64,000 nucleotides of DNA from assembly GCA_964035575.1 (NCBI GenBank), contig OZ037853.1, positions 218,501 through 282,500 of the forward strand, in the 5' to 3' direction. A program made the position numbers and the translations under genes. Positions 40,501-48,651 of this stretch are shown in pieces. This DNA comes from Rhynchopus sp. YZ270_cl-10 (taxonomy: Eukaryota; Euglenozoa; Diplonemea; Diplonemida; Diplonemidae). Below the pieces are notes generated by a model. The model searched no databases. It was not told the DNA's origin and saw only the letters and a list, made by a program, of their open reading frames with translations. Numbering within the stretch: the first letter of the stretch is position 1; each line of letters opens with the position of its first letter.

Positions 40501-43500
40501 TGTGTGTGTCAGCGAGAGTGAATGCGTCAATGAATGTGTTGCAGTACCTGTCGGCAGTGTCAACGAGAGCGACAAGCTCTTGGTCAACGTATGTGTGTGT
40601 GTTGCTGTTGCGGTGGGCAGCGTCATGGTGTGAGACTGCGACAGTGAATGTGTCAATGAATGCGTCGTTGTCCCTGTCGGCAGCGACAACGACACAGACA
40701 AACTTTTGGTCAACGTATGTGTGTGCGTCGCTGTTGCAGTTGGCAGGGTGAACGTATGTGACAACGACAGTGTATGTGTCAGCGAGAGCGAGTGTGTCAG
40801 TGAATGTGTTGCAGTACCTGTCGGTAATGTGAACGACACAGACAAACTTTTGGTAAACGAAAGCGACTGCGACAGTGAATGTGTGTGCGTTGCTGTTGCA
40901 GTCGGTAGCGTGAACGTATGTGTCAAGGACAGTGTGTGCGTCAGCGAGAGCGAGTGTGTCAATGAATGTGTTGCAGTTGCTGTCGGCAGCGACAACGACA
41001 CGGATCTACTTTTCGACAATGACAACGACTGCGACAATGAATGCGTATGCGTTGCTGTTGCAGTGGGCAGTGTGAACGTATGTGATAACGACAGCGTATG
41101 CGTCAGTGACAGTGTGTGTGTCAACGAATGTGTTGCAGTTGCTGTTGGTAGAGATAACGACACAGACATGCTTTTGGTCAACGTATGTGTGTGCGTTGCT
41201 GTTGCAGTTGGCAGTGTGAATGTATGTGACAATGACAATGTGTGCGTCAGCGACTTTGTAAGAGTCAACGAATGTGTTGCAGTTGCCGTCGGTAGTGAGA
41301 GTGACACAGTCTCGCTCTTCGACAGCGTTAACGACTGCGACAATGAATGTGTGTGCGTCGCTGTTGCAGTTGGCAGGGTAAACGTATGTGACAACGACAG
41401 CGTGTGTGTCAGCGAGAGCGAGTGTGTCAACGAATGTGTCGCAGTTGCTGTTGGTAGAGATAACGAGAGCGACACACTCTTCGTCAAAGAGAGTGTGTGC
41501 GTCAGCGAATGTGTGTGCGTTGCTGTTGCAGTCGGTAGTGTAAATGTGTGCGTCAACGATAACGTACGCGTCAGTGACAGTGTGTGTGTCAATGAGTGAG
41601 TCGCTGTTGACGTAGGCAGCGACAACGACACAGACACACTCTTCGACAATGACAACGACTGCGACAATGAATGCGTATGCGTCGCTGTTGCAGTGGGCAG
41701 GGTAAACGTATGTGATAACGACAGTGTGTGTGTCAACGAGAGCGAGTGTGTCAATGAATGTGTTGCAGTTGCTGTCGGCAGTGTCAACGATAGCGACAAG
41801 CTCTTGGATGTGGAGTGAGAGCAGGAGAGTGAATGCGTTTGCGTCGCTGTTGCGGTGGGAAGGGACAGGGTATGCGACAGCGACAGTGTGCGCGATAGCG
41901 AATGTGTTGCAGTTGCTGTAGGCAGCGAGAGCGACACGGAAGCACTTTTGGATAACGAATGCGAGTGGCTGCCAGACAGCGTCCCCGTTGCTGTGGCTGT
42001 GGGCAACGACAACGACTGTGACTGCGACAGGCTGTGCGTCAGCGACTTTGTGTGTGTCAATGAATGCGTAGCTGACCCTGTCGGCAGCGACAACGACACA
42101 GACAAACTTTTGGTCAACGTATGTGTGTGCGTTGCTGTTGCAGTTGGCAGGGTAAACGTATGTGATAACGACAGCGTATGCGTCAGCGAGAGCGAGTGTG
42201 TCAACGAATGCGTCGCTGTCCCCGTCGGCAGCGACAACGACACAGACACACTCTTACTCAACGACTTCGAGGACGTTCCTGACTGCGACTGCGTCAACGA
42301 CGCTGACACACTCTTCGACAGCGACAGCGACTGCGACAGTGAATGTGTGTGAGTTGCTGTTGCAGTTGGCAGCGTGAACGTGTGCGACAACGACAGTGTG
42401 TGCGTCAGCGACTTGGTGTGTGTCAATGAGTGTGTTGCTGATTGTGTTGGCAGTGTCAAAGATGTTGAAATGCTCTTACTCACTGAATACGAACGCGTAA
42501 CAGACGGCGTCGACGTTGCGCTCTGAGTAGGGAGCGTGAAAGTATGCGACAGCGAAAGTGTGTGCGTCAGTGACTTTGTGTGTGTCAATGAGTGAGTCGC
42601 TGTCCCTGTTGGCAGTGTAAGCGACTGCGAGGCACTCTTAGACAAGGATTGCGTACGCGTCAACGACGCTGACGCACTCTTCGACAAGGACAGCGACTGC
42701 GACAGTGAATGTGTGTGCGTCGCTGACCCTGTCGGCAACGACAACGACTGCGACGACGACAGTGTATGCGTCAGCGACTTGCTATGCGTCAATGAATGCG
42801 TCGCTGACCCTGTCGGCAGCGACCACGACACAGACACACTCTTTGACAACGAAAGCGACTGCGACAGTGAATGTGTGTGCGTCGCTGACCCTGTTGGCAG
42901 TGTGAGCGACTGCGACAACGACAGCGTGTGCGTCAGCGACTTTGTGTGTGTCAGCGAATGCGTCACCGACCCTGTCGGCAGCGAGAGTGACACAGACACA
43001 CTCTTACTCAGCGACTTCGAGGACGTTCCTGACTGCGACTGCGTCAACGACGCTGACACACTCTTCGACAGTGACAGCGACTGCGACAGTGAATGTGTGT
43101 GAGTTGCTGTTGCAGTTGGCAGCGTGAACGTATGTGACAACGACAGCGTGTGTGTCAGCGACTTGGTATCCGTGAGCGAATGCGTCGCTGTCCCTGTCGG
43201 CAGCGAGAGTGACACAGACACACTCTTTGACAGTGAGCGCGTGCCTGTTGCTGTTACAGTGAGCGACATTGTGCGAGACAGCGACAACGTATGTGACTGT
43301 GACTTCGTTCCCGTCAGCGAATGTGTCACGCTCGCACTCGGCAGCGTGAACGACAACGACACGCTGTTGCTGTGCGAATGTGAAAGTGATACAGACAGCG
43401 ACTGCGTCAGCGACACAGAGGCACTCCTGCTTGACGTTATCGAGTGTGTCTTGGACTGCGTGTCTGTCGCTGTCGCTGTGGGCAAAGACAGCGTGCGTGA

Positions 43501-44568
43501 CAGCGACAGTGTATGCGACTGTGACTTCGAATACGTGCGTGAATGTGTTGCTGTCCCGGTGGGCAGCGTGAGAGAGACAGAACTACTCTTGGTCAGGGAG
43601 TGAGAATGGGTGCCTGACCACGTTCGGGTAGCTGTTGCAGTTGGCAGGGTAAACGTATGTGATGACGACAGTGTATGCGTCAGCGACTTGCTATGTGTCA
43701 ATGAATGTGTCGCTGTCCCCGTCGGCAACGACAACGACACAGACACACTCTTACTCAGCGACTTCGAGGACGTTCCTGACTGCGACTGCGTCAACGACAC
43801 AGACACACTCTTCGACAATGACAACGACTGCGACAGTGAATGTGTGTACGTCGCTGACCCTGTTGGCAGCGACAACGACTGCGTTCCCGTCAGCGAATGC
43901 GTCAGCGACTTACTTTTCGTCAATGAATGCGTCACCGACCCTGTCGGCAGCGAGAGTGACACAGACACACTCTTACTCAGCGACTTCGACGACGTTCCTG
44001 ACTGCGACTGCGTCGACGACACAGACACACTCTTCGACAATGACAACGACTGCGACAGTGAATGTGTGTACGTCGCTGACCCTGTTGGCAGCGACAACGA
44101 CTGCGTTCCCGTCAGCGAATGCGTCAGCGACTTACTTTTCGTCAATGAATGCGTCACCGACCCTGTCGGCAGCGAGAGTGACACAGACACACTCTTACTC
44201 AGCGACTTCGACGACGTTCCTGACTGCGACTGCGTCGACGACACAGACACACTCTTCGACAGCGAATGTGAATGCGTCGCTGTCCCTGTCGGCAGCGACA
44301 TCGTATGCGACATTGAACTGCTTCTGCTCTGCGACTGCGACGATGACAACGACTGCGACACCGTCCCCGTCGGCAGCGTCAACGACACCGACGTGGAGTG
44401 CGTCCTCGACAGCGATACGCTAGGGCTTGCGGATCTAGACCTGCTGCCACTCCGCGTCTCGCTCAGGCTTGCCGTTGCTGTGTCCACCCCACCCACACCC
44501 AGAGGGGACAGAACGGCAAGCACGCAATACACCGCCTGCACATACATTGACAATGCCTGCATGCGCAT
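31546..44568 (-). CDS. Giant polycystin/adhesion-receptor-like membrane protein
   Basis: A 4340-residue frame without introns. Residues 1-28 look like a signal peptide (MYVQAVYCVLAVLSPLGVGG). About 30-1860 is a mucin-like Ser/Thr/His repeat region of SLTHTLSLSHTFTLPTATAT type. About 1870-2840 has six or so diverged modules, each with a cysteine pair. A REJ/PKD-like stretch (about 2840-2975) is followed by a kringle (about 2985-3068: DYRGVAANTASGVPC, FCRNPD, AWCYT). An Ala-rich helical REJ/GAIN-like region runs to about 3420, with two hydrophobic spans (about 3425-3480), a GPS-like Cys box (CLRW...CSC, about 3503-3550), spans near 3570-3595, 3650-3672 and 3676-3700, a Ser-rich intracellular region, and two final spans (about 4260-4318). 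A surface receptor or adhesin is likely; the ligand is unknown. Confidence 0.85.
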   Translation of the reverse strand: MRMQALSMYVQAVYCVLAVLSPLGVGGVDTATASLSETRSGSRSRSASPSVSLSRTHSTSVSLTLPTGTVSQSLSSSQSQSRSSSMSHTMSLPTGTATHSHSLSKSVSVSSTQSQSGTSSKSLSKSVSVSLSLPTGSVTHSLTKSKSLTHSLTGTQSLSLPTGSATYTHSLSQSLSLSKSVSVSSTQSQSGTSSKSLSKSVSVSLSLPTGSVTHSLTKSKSLTHSLTGTQSLSLPTGSATYTHSLSQSLSLSKSVSVSLTQSQSGTSSKSLSKSVSVSLSLPTGTATHSLTHSKSLTHTLSSSHTFTLPTATATRTWSGTHSHSLTKSSSVSLTLPTGTATHSRTYSKSQSHTLSLSRTLSLPTATATDTQSKTHSITSSRSASVSLTQSLSVSLSHSHSNSVSLSFTLPSASVTHSLTGTKSQSHTLSLSRTMSLTVTATGTRSLSKSVSVSLSLPTGTATHSLTDTKSLTHTLSLSHTFTLPTATATHTHSLSQSLSLSKSVSASLTQSQSGTSSKSLSKSVSVSLSLPTGSVTHSLTHTKSLTHTLSLSQSLTLPTGSATHTHSLSQSLSLSKSVSVSWSLPTGSATHSLTHSKSLTHTLSSSQSLSLPTGSATHTHSLSQSLSLSKSASASLTRTQSLSKSASQSLTLPTGTATHSLTHTKSLTHTLSLSHTFTLPTQSATSTPSVTRSYSVSKSISTSLTLPTQSATHSLTHTKSLTHTLSLSHTFTLPTATATHTHSLSQSLSLSKSVSASLTQSQSGTSSKSLSKSVSVSLSLPTGTATHSLTHSLSLTHTLSLSHTFTLPTATATHTHTLTKSLSVSLSLPTGSATHSLTHTKSLTHSLSQSQSLSLPTATATGTLSGSHSHSLSKSASVSLSLPTATATHSLSRTLSLSHTLSLPTATATQTHSLSCSHSTSKSLSLSLTLPTATATHSLTHSLSLTHTLSLSHTFTLPTATATHTHSLSQSLSLSKSVSVSLSLPTSTATHSLTHTLSLTRTLSLTHTFTLPTATATHTHSLTHTLSLTKSVSLSLSLPTATATHSLTHSLSLTHTLSLSHTFTLPTATATHTHSLSQSLTLSKSETVSLSLPTATATHSLTLTKSLTHTLSLSHTFTLPTATATHTHTLTKSMSVSLSLPTATATHSLTHTLSLTHTLSLSHTFTLPTATATHTHSLSQSLSLSKSRSVSLSLPTATATHSLTHSLSLTHTLSLTHTFTLPTATATHTHSLSQSLSFTKSLSVSFTLPTGTATHSLTHSLSLTHTLSLSHTFTLPTATATHTHTLTKSLSVSLSLPTGTTTHSLTHSLSQSHTMTLPTATATHTHTLTKSLSLSLTLPTGTATHSLTHSLSLTHTLSLSHTFTLPTATTTHTHSLSQSLSLSKSVSVSLSLPTSTATHSLTHTLSLSHTLSLTHTFTLPTATATHTHSLTHTLSLTKSVSLSLSLPTATATHSLTHSLSLTHTLSLSHTFTLPTATATHTHSLSQSLTLSKSETVSLSLPTATATHSLTLTKSLTHTLSLSHTFTLPTATATHTHTLTKSLSMTLTLPTSTATHSLTHTLSLTRTLSLTHTFTLPTATATHTHSLTHTLSLTKSVSLSLSLPTATATHSLTHSLSLTHTLSLSHTFTLPTATATHTHTLTKSLSVSLTLPTATATHSLTHSLTHTLSLSLTHTFTLPTATQTDTPTLTETLSVSLSLPTATATHSLTHTLSLTHTLSLTQTLSLPTATASDTPTLSETRSLSFTLPTASATATLSTTFTPSLSYSLTPSITQSVSHSRTLTVTTSVSLTYMTKTKSPTGSHTLTISPSLSRSTTVSVTLPTATATATLSPTETTTLSISATATFTLPTSSATETLTLPTSTMTQSATISLELVVLTVLGGVDVAEVFAPPRVGNTTAQPATAGTPPTAVGVLNATFSLDVAGRHLRNQDFVLSVANSSGECSNIATEWSSFSDHPFYSLNATSTATGFVVFDTALYAYAARHPSGVVLCQGVRPLRLRPVPNVVLHAVGIAAVNDSTPTPDSTVALPAFVDTSIWLNLTWETTVASPELQLWVWAAFSCSTPPTTYISAVYSTANTVVEVPVLGSGTQRACYTVGAVPPVQHVEYLPPGGSVWVALMRVETIGAQYAALTAYRARDVTWDVVGHSLHFAPLYLTLVQHKRHCGDVSRPLWHTPILLTPQSTVTLPSKIMGAGVWHICLGVGRAHGEANSVYGHNWHQHGGPLISPPSGAYLTTAFAMNVVGVDVVNGAGTPVDLAVSRTAPAMLSFAGVGLDAVPPLFVALVMGSGCGTGVVFSTQIAPDILLPETTTSSLTADMYSVCGGFNDSANARFPFTLGATIFAGSATVHRIAGRASGARIYLLRHSRHSLDTEGINLPAVHLSLQSGVDACSGKVDIVSSSTPVSAASSLLNTASFTTVQTQKEGVFRVCVASTEKVALAAASFSAYTGLEVAVVEITALGNEGAKQMTLFEHTAPYGVGVRFSEAYFAGTERPSLYLQPRAAGSICSAGDSGAVHPGYPAVRSSVAQSDVFTFFPPSGWTNVTGVYRLCASLDGRSFDHGPTAFVYTLQVFRIWGYKHTVNPTEVYILYDTGGGAPQTAVQVSASLPVGRRIYAGVAPGGNCSVEGVAKVSVVGANNAWVVPEERLPDHPAAVCVSQGNVYQNAILGDEIYVSRGSGLWVPAIVTGGFTSAGALPALAVGEGVVGEYPLVRLPLFQTALTVRTVRIVSVHTTIGPGEVLLPRTVTVTVTLRGIAFLRGAITFFLSTTTCSSATLLSPNAILHSDTHATFTLLGTSHTANFISYRLCSRLANGVDGVWDTQYRLTVVKVGPGFALPTPTVSVVKVVQVFPKGEISDVKGNVTLSASLALMDAAGERAGVVFEGKIEWSIVWLHSGGRPLQRMALSSTTTELVIDKPFATLRYGATYSVSVVVKYTPAPIQAVSKDVLLLHTVAAPSVVLMVTPDVVAFGVRLIEFDACRSGGDVFTFYSLDSTQCGERCRGEEGYFDASGADYRGVAANTASGVPCVEWRDAPTHQKLSGAFCRNPDRGRAAAWCYTAQGVSEVCALPPVCWCSPVRSAINSTSCSGSVQLDLPRGISRLGVCVKSVLSGAERCVEHPIDASSAPATIAGAGAALAYLEQNASALSSTAQGALFTEAVTLLEGGTGGGATPAWRATQKRALAAALGQVARTTAMGPAVLARIAVAVTTPPGEVLPDTAGLVLDAIATVGGRGASGGAAAAGGAFLGAIGRVGQAVGGYPQSKRGAVVAKLAAAIRSVVGAVAATAREAEVLNTQVFRSELYDVTWAQAVQGAPFTIPNQVLIPSAVGVQVANLSTYPVMVIAWHSNPYAMVTPITHPMGGALEVVVGAMQAGDVCVAPVEMVMQGGATAGGGRRLLQMPQDIVVPNNEELEYGLAPVAVPMEYSPFLEGTTVAVVGALGASGGVFLVVSAVLHARHRTRLASLVLACFFVSVVGLGASIGVALKDSSIGEPPAPHLTNQTYSTMRYEGLSPACLRWNPAGSLWERDGCEMHVDNSNIVCSCTTVGPVSLGRFDTYMPLRDPVWMRLHHLSVDDTNPTHATAIMLGAVLGASCLLAGLGALVDMRKKRRYDAWVRDPAHCTLPRRPWERTSLQWLRTGRWGWLFSIGAEPWENPSSPSGVAVATTQLLIAVCVILAFEVSVGSVAGAVGVLVFSGPAVQYLFSSSPHACYPLAPTDDAFPACLAAPQSLPQLDDTRPSMLPIHWWAAAEVEKRRGELRAALLCAIGASARETGRRAPSLAAQYCLDDLAERPSPLSPDLDPLTPLATSPLEKSLHPSVILNVAGAATAPGAPAWHIVWASAVVSVKRRQVRLAVALFRCALVRYNADYDLVLPTDVELAALETFSAPHEVGPVVLLCFGYWQACHPTTPLWDAYRAAWKASWKVFAEDVATVLCGEVREADVDTQDIVDNVNSEASSRYSESTSSKVGASGDSGMMRVESASFSSDASSSSGHTPVRPKGRPSAHNLRRRSSHANSCGVLRVESASFSQDDEVVEPSVVPVYVPTKPVGSRPGQRLSKRNSLNASGLARRQEMLQQRSSEAGIIETYFTSLLEWCAVHGSSAGFCRHRSTDTDTPYDCTPNEALASGANQTYAIHIHPGERRVFVVSHRTQAKRYESGSFCHPFRQDWQARVAPGDSVQLAPGEFGHLAIDFSGDEDAWLALRGCVGTRVRTLCASGCSYVTIEGCTVRDVDLASSHHIKVDCTAAVSDFHSVVLGGVCASLAHRWFAVGYAVNVALSLWCALFALYYAPEASSVAAVFQYASVALAVDLLLHPLHAFFAARYAKQKPLRPGGDEPLNASVCD
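38960..44480 (-). repeat. Mucin-like coding repeat region of the giant gene
   Basis: The DNA encodes serial variants of a unit of about 50-54 residues made of two PTATATHS-type turns separated by SLSLTHTLSLSHTF or SLSQSLSLSKSVSVS stretches. Blocks several hundred bases long are near-identical (for example around 39660-39900 and 41340-41600, and 43780-44000 and 44020-44240), showing recent duplication. The complementary strand is also open for long stretches because the repeats lack reverse-strand stops. Confidence 0.85.
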
Positions 44569-44960
44569 AACACATCAAGGCTATCGCGACATTTAAGGCC
44601 ACTTCCTTCGGGAAACCACCACAAAGCACAGCAAACCTGGAAAGGAAGGGGTGAGTGGGGCTCCTGTAGATGAAGGGTTTTTGGAAGCGGAGAGGTGCGG
44701 GATACAGGCAGGGGGGGGAAAGATGTGGGACAAAATAGGAAGTCTTTTTTACATAATCTATAGGGGGGGAGTTATTGTGCTGCAATGCGTAACGCGGTGC
44801 AGTTGTGGGAGAAGACGGAGTTGGGTCAAGGGGGTGTGAATGTACAAACACAAAATACAGCAGCAAAAAAAATACGTCAAAAGAAGAAGAACTAATTTCA
44901 TATACTTTCCATTCAAAGAAGAGAAAGAACATAAAGAACGTCTCGTCTTTTTTAAAAAAT

Positions 44961-44996
44961 GTAAACCCGCAAACCCGCTTGCGTTTGCGGGTTTAC
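44961..44996. repeat. Perfect hairpin, 14-bp stem
   Basis: GTAAACCCGCAAAC, 8-nt loop, GTTTGCGGGTTTAC. It lies about 390 bp upstream of the giant gene's start. Confidence 0.6.
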
Positions 44997-45240
44997 GGGT
45001 TTGCAAAAAATGCAAAGGAGAGGAAAAACACACAAAAAGAGATCGTCATCTGACTCGCTTTGTGTCACCAAAAAAAAAACATAAAAATATAAAAAGGTTT
45101 TTAAGATGAACAGGAAAAACGGGAAACGAAACAAGGGGAGAGTTTGTTAGTTGTATGCTACCATGGGAAATAAAACAAAAGAGGAACTGAAACGTGCTAA
45201 AAACGCAGCCCGGTCGGGGGGGAAAAGAAGAACAGTTTAT

Positions 45241-45278
45241 AAGATGAACCTAAGCCTCTCTGTGCTTAGGTTCATCTT
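45241..45278. repeat. Perfect hairpin, 15-bp stem
   Basis: AAGATGAACCTAAGC, 8-nt loop, GCTTAGGTTCATCTT. A further AAGATGAAC occurs at about 45105, hinting at older copies nearby. Confidence 0.6.
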
Positions 45279-45575
45279 AGGCTCATTTAAAAAAAATCTC
45301 AGGTGGTGTGGCTGAAGGGGCCAATTCGCACTTTTTTTTTGCGCCCCCCCTCATTTAGCCACACCATCATGATATTTGAATCACTTTCCCACCGCAAAGT
45401 ACTTCCTAAAAATATGTCTTGAAATACACCCTCTTCGTTTACCTTTTGGTGACCAGGAACCCGGTCAAAAAAAAGGTTATTAATGCAGGCACCTCCGACT
45501 GACCCACTGTACGATGCCAGCCATCCGGATGACCCTGCGGCCAACAACAGAAACAGGGAAATAGCTCCATATACC

Positions 45576-45599
45576 GAATTATGCGACATCGCATAATTC
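45576..45599. repeat. Perfect hairpin, 10-bp stem
   Basis: GAATTATGCG, loop ACAT, CGCATAATTC. It is the third perfect hairpin within about 650 bp. Confidence 0.55.
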
Positions 45600-45819
45600 T
45601 GGATTTTTTGGGGGAAAAAAAAAAAAAAAAAAAAAACAAGTAATTGCTATCGGAAAAAAAACGGGGTGTGATGTGGAACTCCATCCTGTAGAAATAATCT
45701 ACAACACGCCCAGCATTCTGCTCTTCTGCAAGTATGATAACGCTCTTCTGCCAGACCCACTGGGACGCCAGCATCTGAACGGTCAAACAGTGGGGCTCTC
45801 CTCTTCGTCCAGCACCATG

Positions 45820-46120
45820 TGCTCGATCGCGTTGTTGGACGTCGGCTCGGCAGGCTCGGCGTGTTCCAGCTCGTTTTTGTCCACAGGCTCCCCACATTGT
45901 CGTCGTCGTTGGAGCAGTGCGGAAGGAACACAGAATGCACAGACTACAACACATCGATCACACCAGGCGCATCAGCACCTCCAGCAAATCACCAGGATGC
46001 TACGGTGGTTTCGAAAATCGCGCGGAGTTTTCCACAGCACACCCCGTTTTTTCTTAGCAATTACTTGTCCTTGTTGTTATTGTTGTTTTCAACCACCTTC
46101 CTTCAACCCTTGTAGGGATC
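45820..46120. repeat. Dispersed repeat, copy 1 (relative of 48950-49330)
   Basis: It shares GCGTGTTCCAGCTCGT..GTCCACAGGCTCCCCAC-type sequence and GGATGCTACGGTGGTTTCGAAAA with 48950-49330. On the minus strand both contain a reading segment like EPVD..ELEHAE, but the frames differ between copies, suggesting decayed copies of one short gene or element. Confidence 0.5.
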
Positions 46121-46180
46121 AGTTGTAATTTTTTTCGCGAAAACATGAAATTACACATTTCAAGAGAACAAATTAAAAAG

Positions 46181-46700
46181 GGTCCTTATTTGCATTTTTG
46201 GGCTCCGCCCGTGCAGTGGTGGGGTCAATCTCGAAAATTGGACAATTTTTTGAGCACTTAAATTTTGAGAAATATGAGCCCGGTTCCTTATACGTGGGCC
46301 CATTTTCGGCTAAAATTTTCCTCAAAATCTGGTTTTGTAAAATTGACCCTTTACTCCCCCCCACATCGATTTCAATACTATACCTTACTTCACCTACGGT
46401 TCCCCTACAGGGGGGTGAAGGAAGGTAAGTTGAAAAAAGGGTCCTTATTTGCATTTTTGGGCTCCGCCCGTGCAGTGGTGGGGTCAATCTCGAAAATTGG
46501 ACAATTTTTTGAGCACTTAAATTTTGAGAAATATGAGCCCGGTTCCTTATACGTGGGCCCATTTTCGGCTAAAATTTTCCTCAAAATCTGGTTTTGTAAA
46601 ATTGACCCTTTACTCCCCCCCCACATCGATTTCAATACTATACCTTACTTCACCTACGGTTCCCCTACAGGGGGGTGAAGGAAGGTAAGTTGAAAAGAGG
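46181..46700. repeat. 259-bp tandem duplication
   Basis: Two nearly identical units begin at about 46181 and 46440 (GGTCCTTATTTGCATTTTTG), each ending in CCCCTACAGGGGGGTGAAGG. A third, diverged partial start follows at about 46700. No coding signal. Confidence 0.85.
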
Positions 46701-47247
46701 GGATTTTTGGGCACTTTTGGGGGCCCTCGCCCGCGGACCCCCAGATCTCCCAGATGACTGGAATGATGGAACCTTAAAATTTTCGCTCGCTGCGCTTGCA
46801 GATGTGCCGTACCCCTTAATTTTTTTTTGCCTGCGGCGCCATTTTCCTTTTTTGCTCCGCAAAAAAGGGTTTGTTGAGTGACTGTGTGGTTGTAAACCAG
46901 CATTTTTACACCGTACCCTTTTTTTTTTTTTTCGCCTGCGGCGCCATTTATTTTTTTTCCATACGGTTAGTGGAACGTAAGGTGCAAGACCAAGCTCTGT
47001 AATAAGGGATTACATTCCGTTTTTGGTTATCTCGCAAATTGACCTTTCGCCTCTCCACTCAGTGAGGCTTGCGCGAAGCGCAACGACCGCTTTCGACCGG
47101 GCGGAAAAATTTCGTTTTCGCATAATTCCTGATTTTGGAGGAAAACCAAGCTATTTCCCTGAACAGAAAGAAGAAAAAAAAAACCCCCCACCCACCCACC
47201 CTACCCCCTCGTCCATCCTCCCTTCTCCTTCTCCCTCTCTCCTCCCT

Positions 47248-48651
47248 CTATTTCAAAATCAGCGTCGCAAGCTCGGTGACCCGCTCTCTCCTAGCAGCGC
47301 AGAGCTCCGGTGATACCATATTGTGCTCCCCAGTGTGCCCGAGGAGGCGAAGAAGCGAGGTGCCCACGGAACACTCAAGCTGGGCGTACCGTTCTGCCGC
47401 TGCGTGGACCGCAGGCTCTGTGTTGTGTGCGACGCAGACTTGCAGAATGGGGTCGAGCAGACGGTTTTCATCGAGATAGGTCACCATCTCTGCCATTAGC
47501 GCATCGCACGCTGGGGTCACCATCGGTGGAGGCACCATCGGGGCAGCACGCGCCTTGACCCTCTCCGACAAGGACTCCAACACCGTCCGCAACCCCAGCG
47601 TCGCTGCGGAGTACCTACTCCCCTGCTGCGTCGACACCCCCGACACCTCACTTTCCAAATCAAAATCGATTCTGCGGTTCGCAGATGACAGCCTCCCCCT
47701 CGGCGTTCTTCTCTCCCTTTTAAATTTCTCCGATGCTGGCGAAGGTGAAGCTGAAGGTGAAGGTGAAGGAGACCCAGACATCGACGGCGAAGGACCCAAC
47801 GACTGACTCCTATTCGAAATCGACCTCGAAGGCGGGGAAGGACGCGGTGGAGGATTTCTTCTCGGATGCGGTACCGTTCTTGGTCGACTACCACTTCGCG
47901 GGTTATGGTTATGCCCCGTAGGTACGGTGCTGGATACATTCTTCACACTGCTAAGAGCTGCCTCACGCCTTTTCACCACTCCTTCCAAAAACTCTCCAGA
48001 CCGATCCGACCCCGAAACAGATCCAGACACATTTGACACCGACACCGACACATCTCTGCTCATCCCCCCTTTCTTCCCCCCCTCCTCCAACAGCGATGCC
48101 AACCTACTATCCCGTCTCCTCCCGGACAGCACCAAGGCTGAGTCTAAATCGTTTATCTCTTGTAGTAAGGCTGACTCTCTTATGTGTGGGGTGCTTGCAA
48201 GGCTGTCTAAGGGTGTGGTGGGGGCTCTTCTGCGTGGAGGGGAGATGCGGCGTGATGAAGGGAGCGGGTCTGTCTCTGTTGGGGTGTGCTCTTTGAGGAC
48301 GGAGTCGATTCTGCTGAGAAATGGTGATGCGGATCTGGGGGTGGGGTGGGCGCCAATGCTGCTGCTTCTGCGGTCGTAGCGCGATGGGGTGGTGTTTGTA
48401 GTGTGGACATTGCGCGCATTGCGAACACCCTCCCCACGACTCGAACTCCGTCTTCTCATTCCCTCCACCCCCGATCTCGATGACGACCGCGCAGACGCAG
48501 AGCGCTTCAGATGCGGCGGAGGGCTCGCACGACGTCGTGATGGACTCGTGCACGCAGGAGGGGGGACCCATGGAGGCCATGGCCCACCCCGCTCCCGATT
48601 ACCCCATGGGAGGGGTCGGCCTGATTGTGATGAGCTTCGTCGAGATGTCAT
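47248..48651 (-). CDS. Ser/Arg/Pro-rich protein with a helical C-terminal domain, unrecognised
   Basis: This is a 467-residue frame on the same strand as its neighbours. Residues 1-330 are low complexity, rich in Ser, Arg and Pro (RRSSS, SPSPSPS), typical of a disordered, phosphorylated region. About 350-467 is ordered and helical: LGLRTVLESLSERVKARAAP, then DALMAEMVTYLDENRLLDPI, then ERYAQLECSVGTSLLRLLGH, ending RERVTELATLILK. I do not recognise the family. The first ATG (MTSRRSSSQSG) is plausible but not confirmed. The conserved-looking C-terminus makes a real gene likely. Confidence 0.6.
   Translation of the reverse strand: MTSRRSSSQSGRPLPWGNRERGGPWPPWVPPPACTSPSRRRASPPPHLKRSASARSSSRSGVEGMRRRSSSRGEGVRNARNVHTTNTTPSRYDRRSSSIGAHPTPRSASPFLSRIDSVLKEHTPTETDPLPSSRRISPPRRRAPTTPLDSLASTPHIRESALLQEINDLDSALVLSGRRRDSRLASLLEEGGKKGGMSRDVSVSVSNVSGSVSGSDRSGEFLEGVVKRREAALSSVKNVSSTVPTGHNHNPRSGSRPRTVPHPRRNPPPRPSPPSRSISNRSQSLGPSPSMSGSPSPSPSASPSPASEKFKRERRTPRGRLSSANRRIDFDLESEVSGVSTQQGSRYSAATLGLRTVLESLSERVKARAAPMVPPPMVTPACDALMAEMVTYLDENRLLDPILQVCVAHNTEPAVHAAAERYAQLECSVGTSLLRLLGHTGEHNMVSPELCAARRERVTELATLILK

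Larger units (their letters stand above)
44569..47247. other. Intergenic region with hairpins, tandem and dispersed repeats
   Basis: 44569-44900 is the upstream region of the giant gene. Perfect hairpins lie at 44961-44996, 45241-45278 and 45576-45599. 45480-45555 carries the dispersed motif seen at 3128, 29828, 30778 and 63060. 45820-46120 is a diverged copy of 48950-49330. 46181-46700 is a 259-bp tandem duplication. G/C-poor tracts and CTGCGGCGCCATTT motifs (about 46830 and 46935) follow. No gene is supported. Confidence 0.4.
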
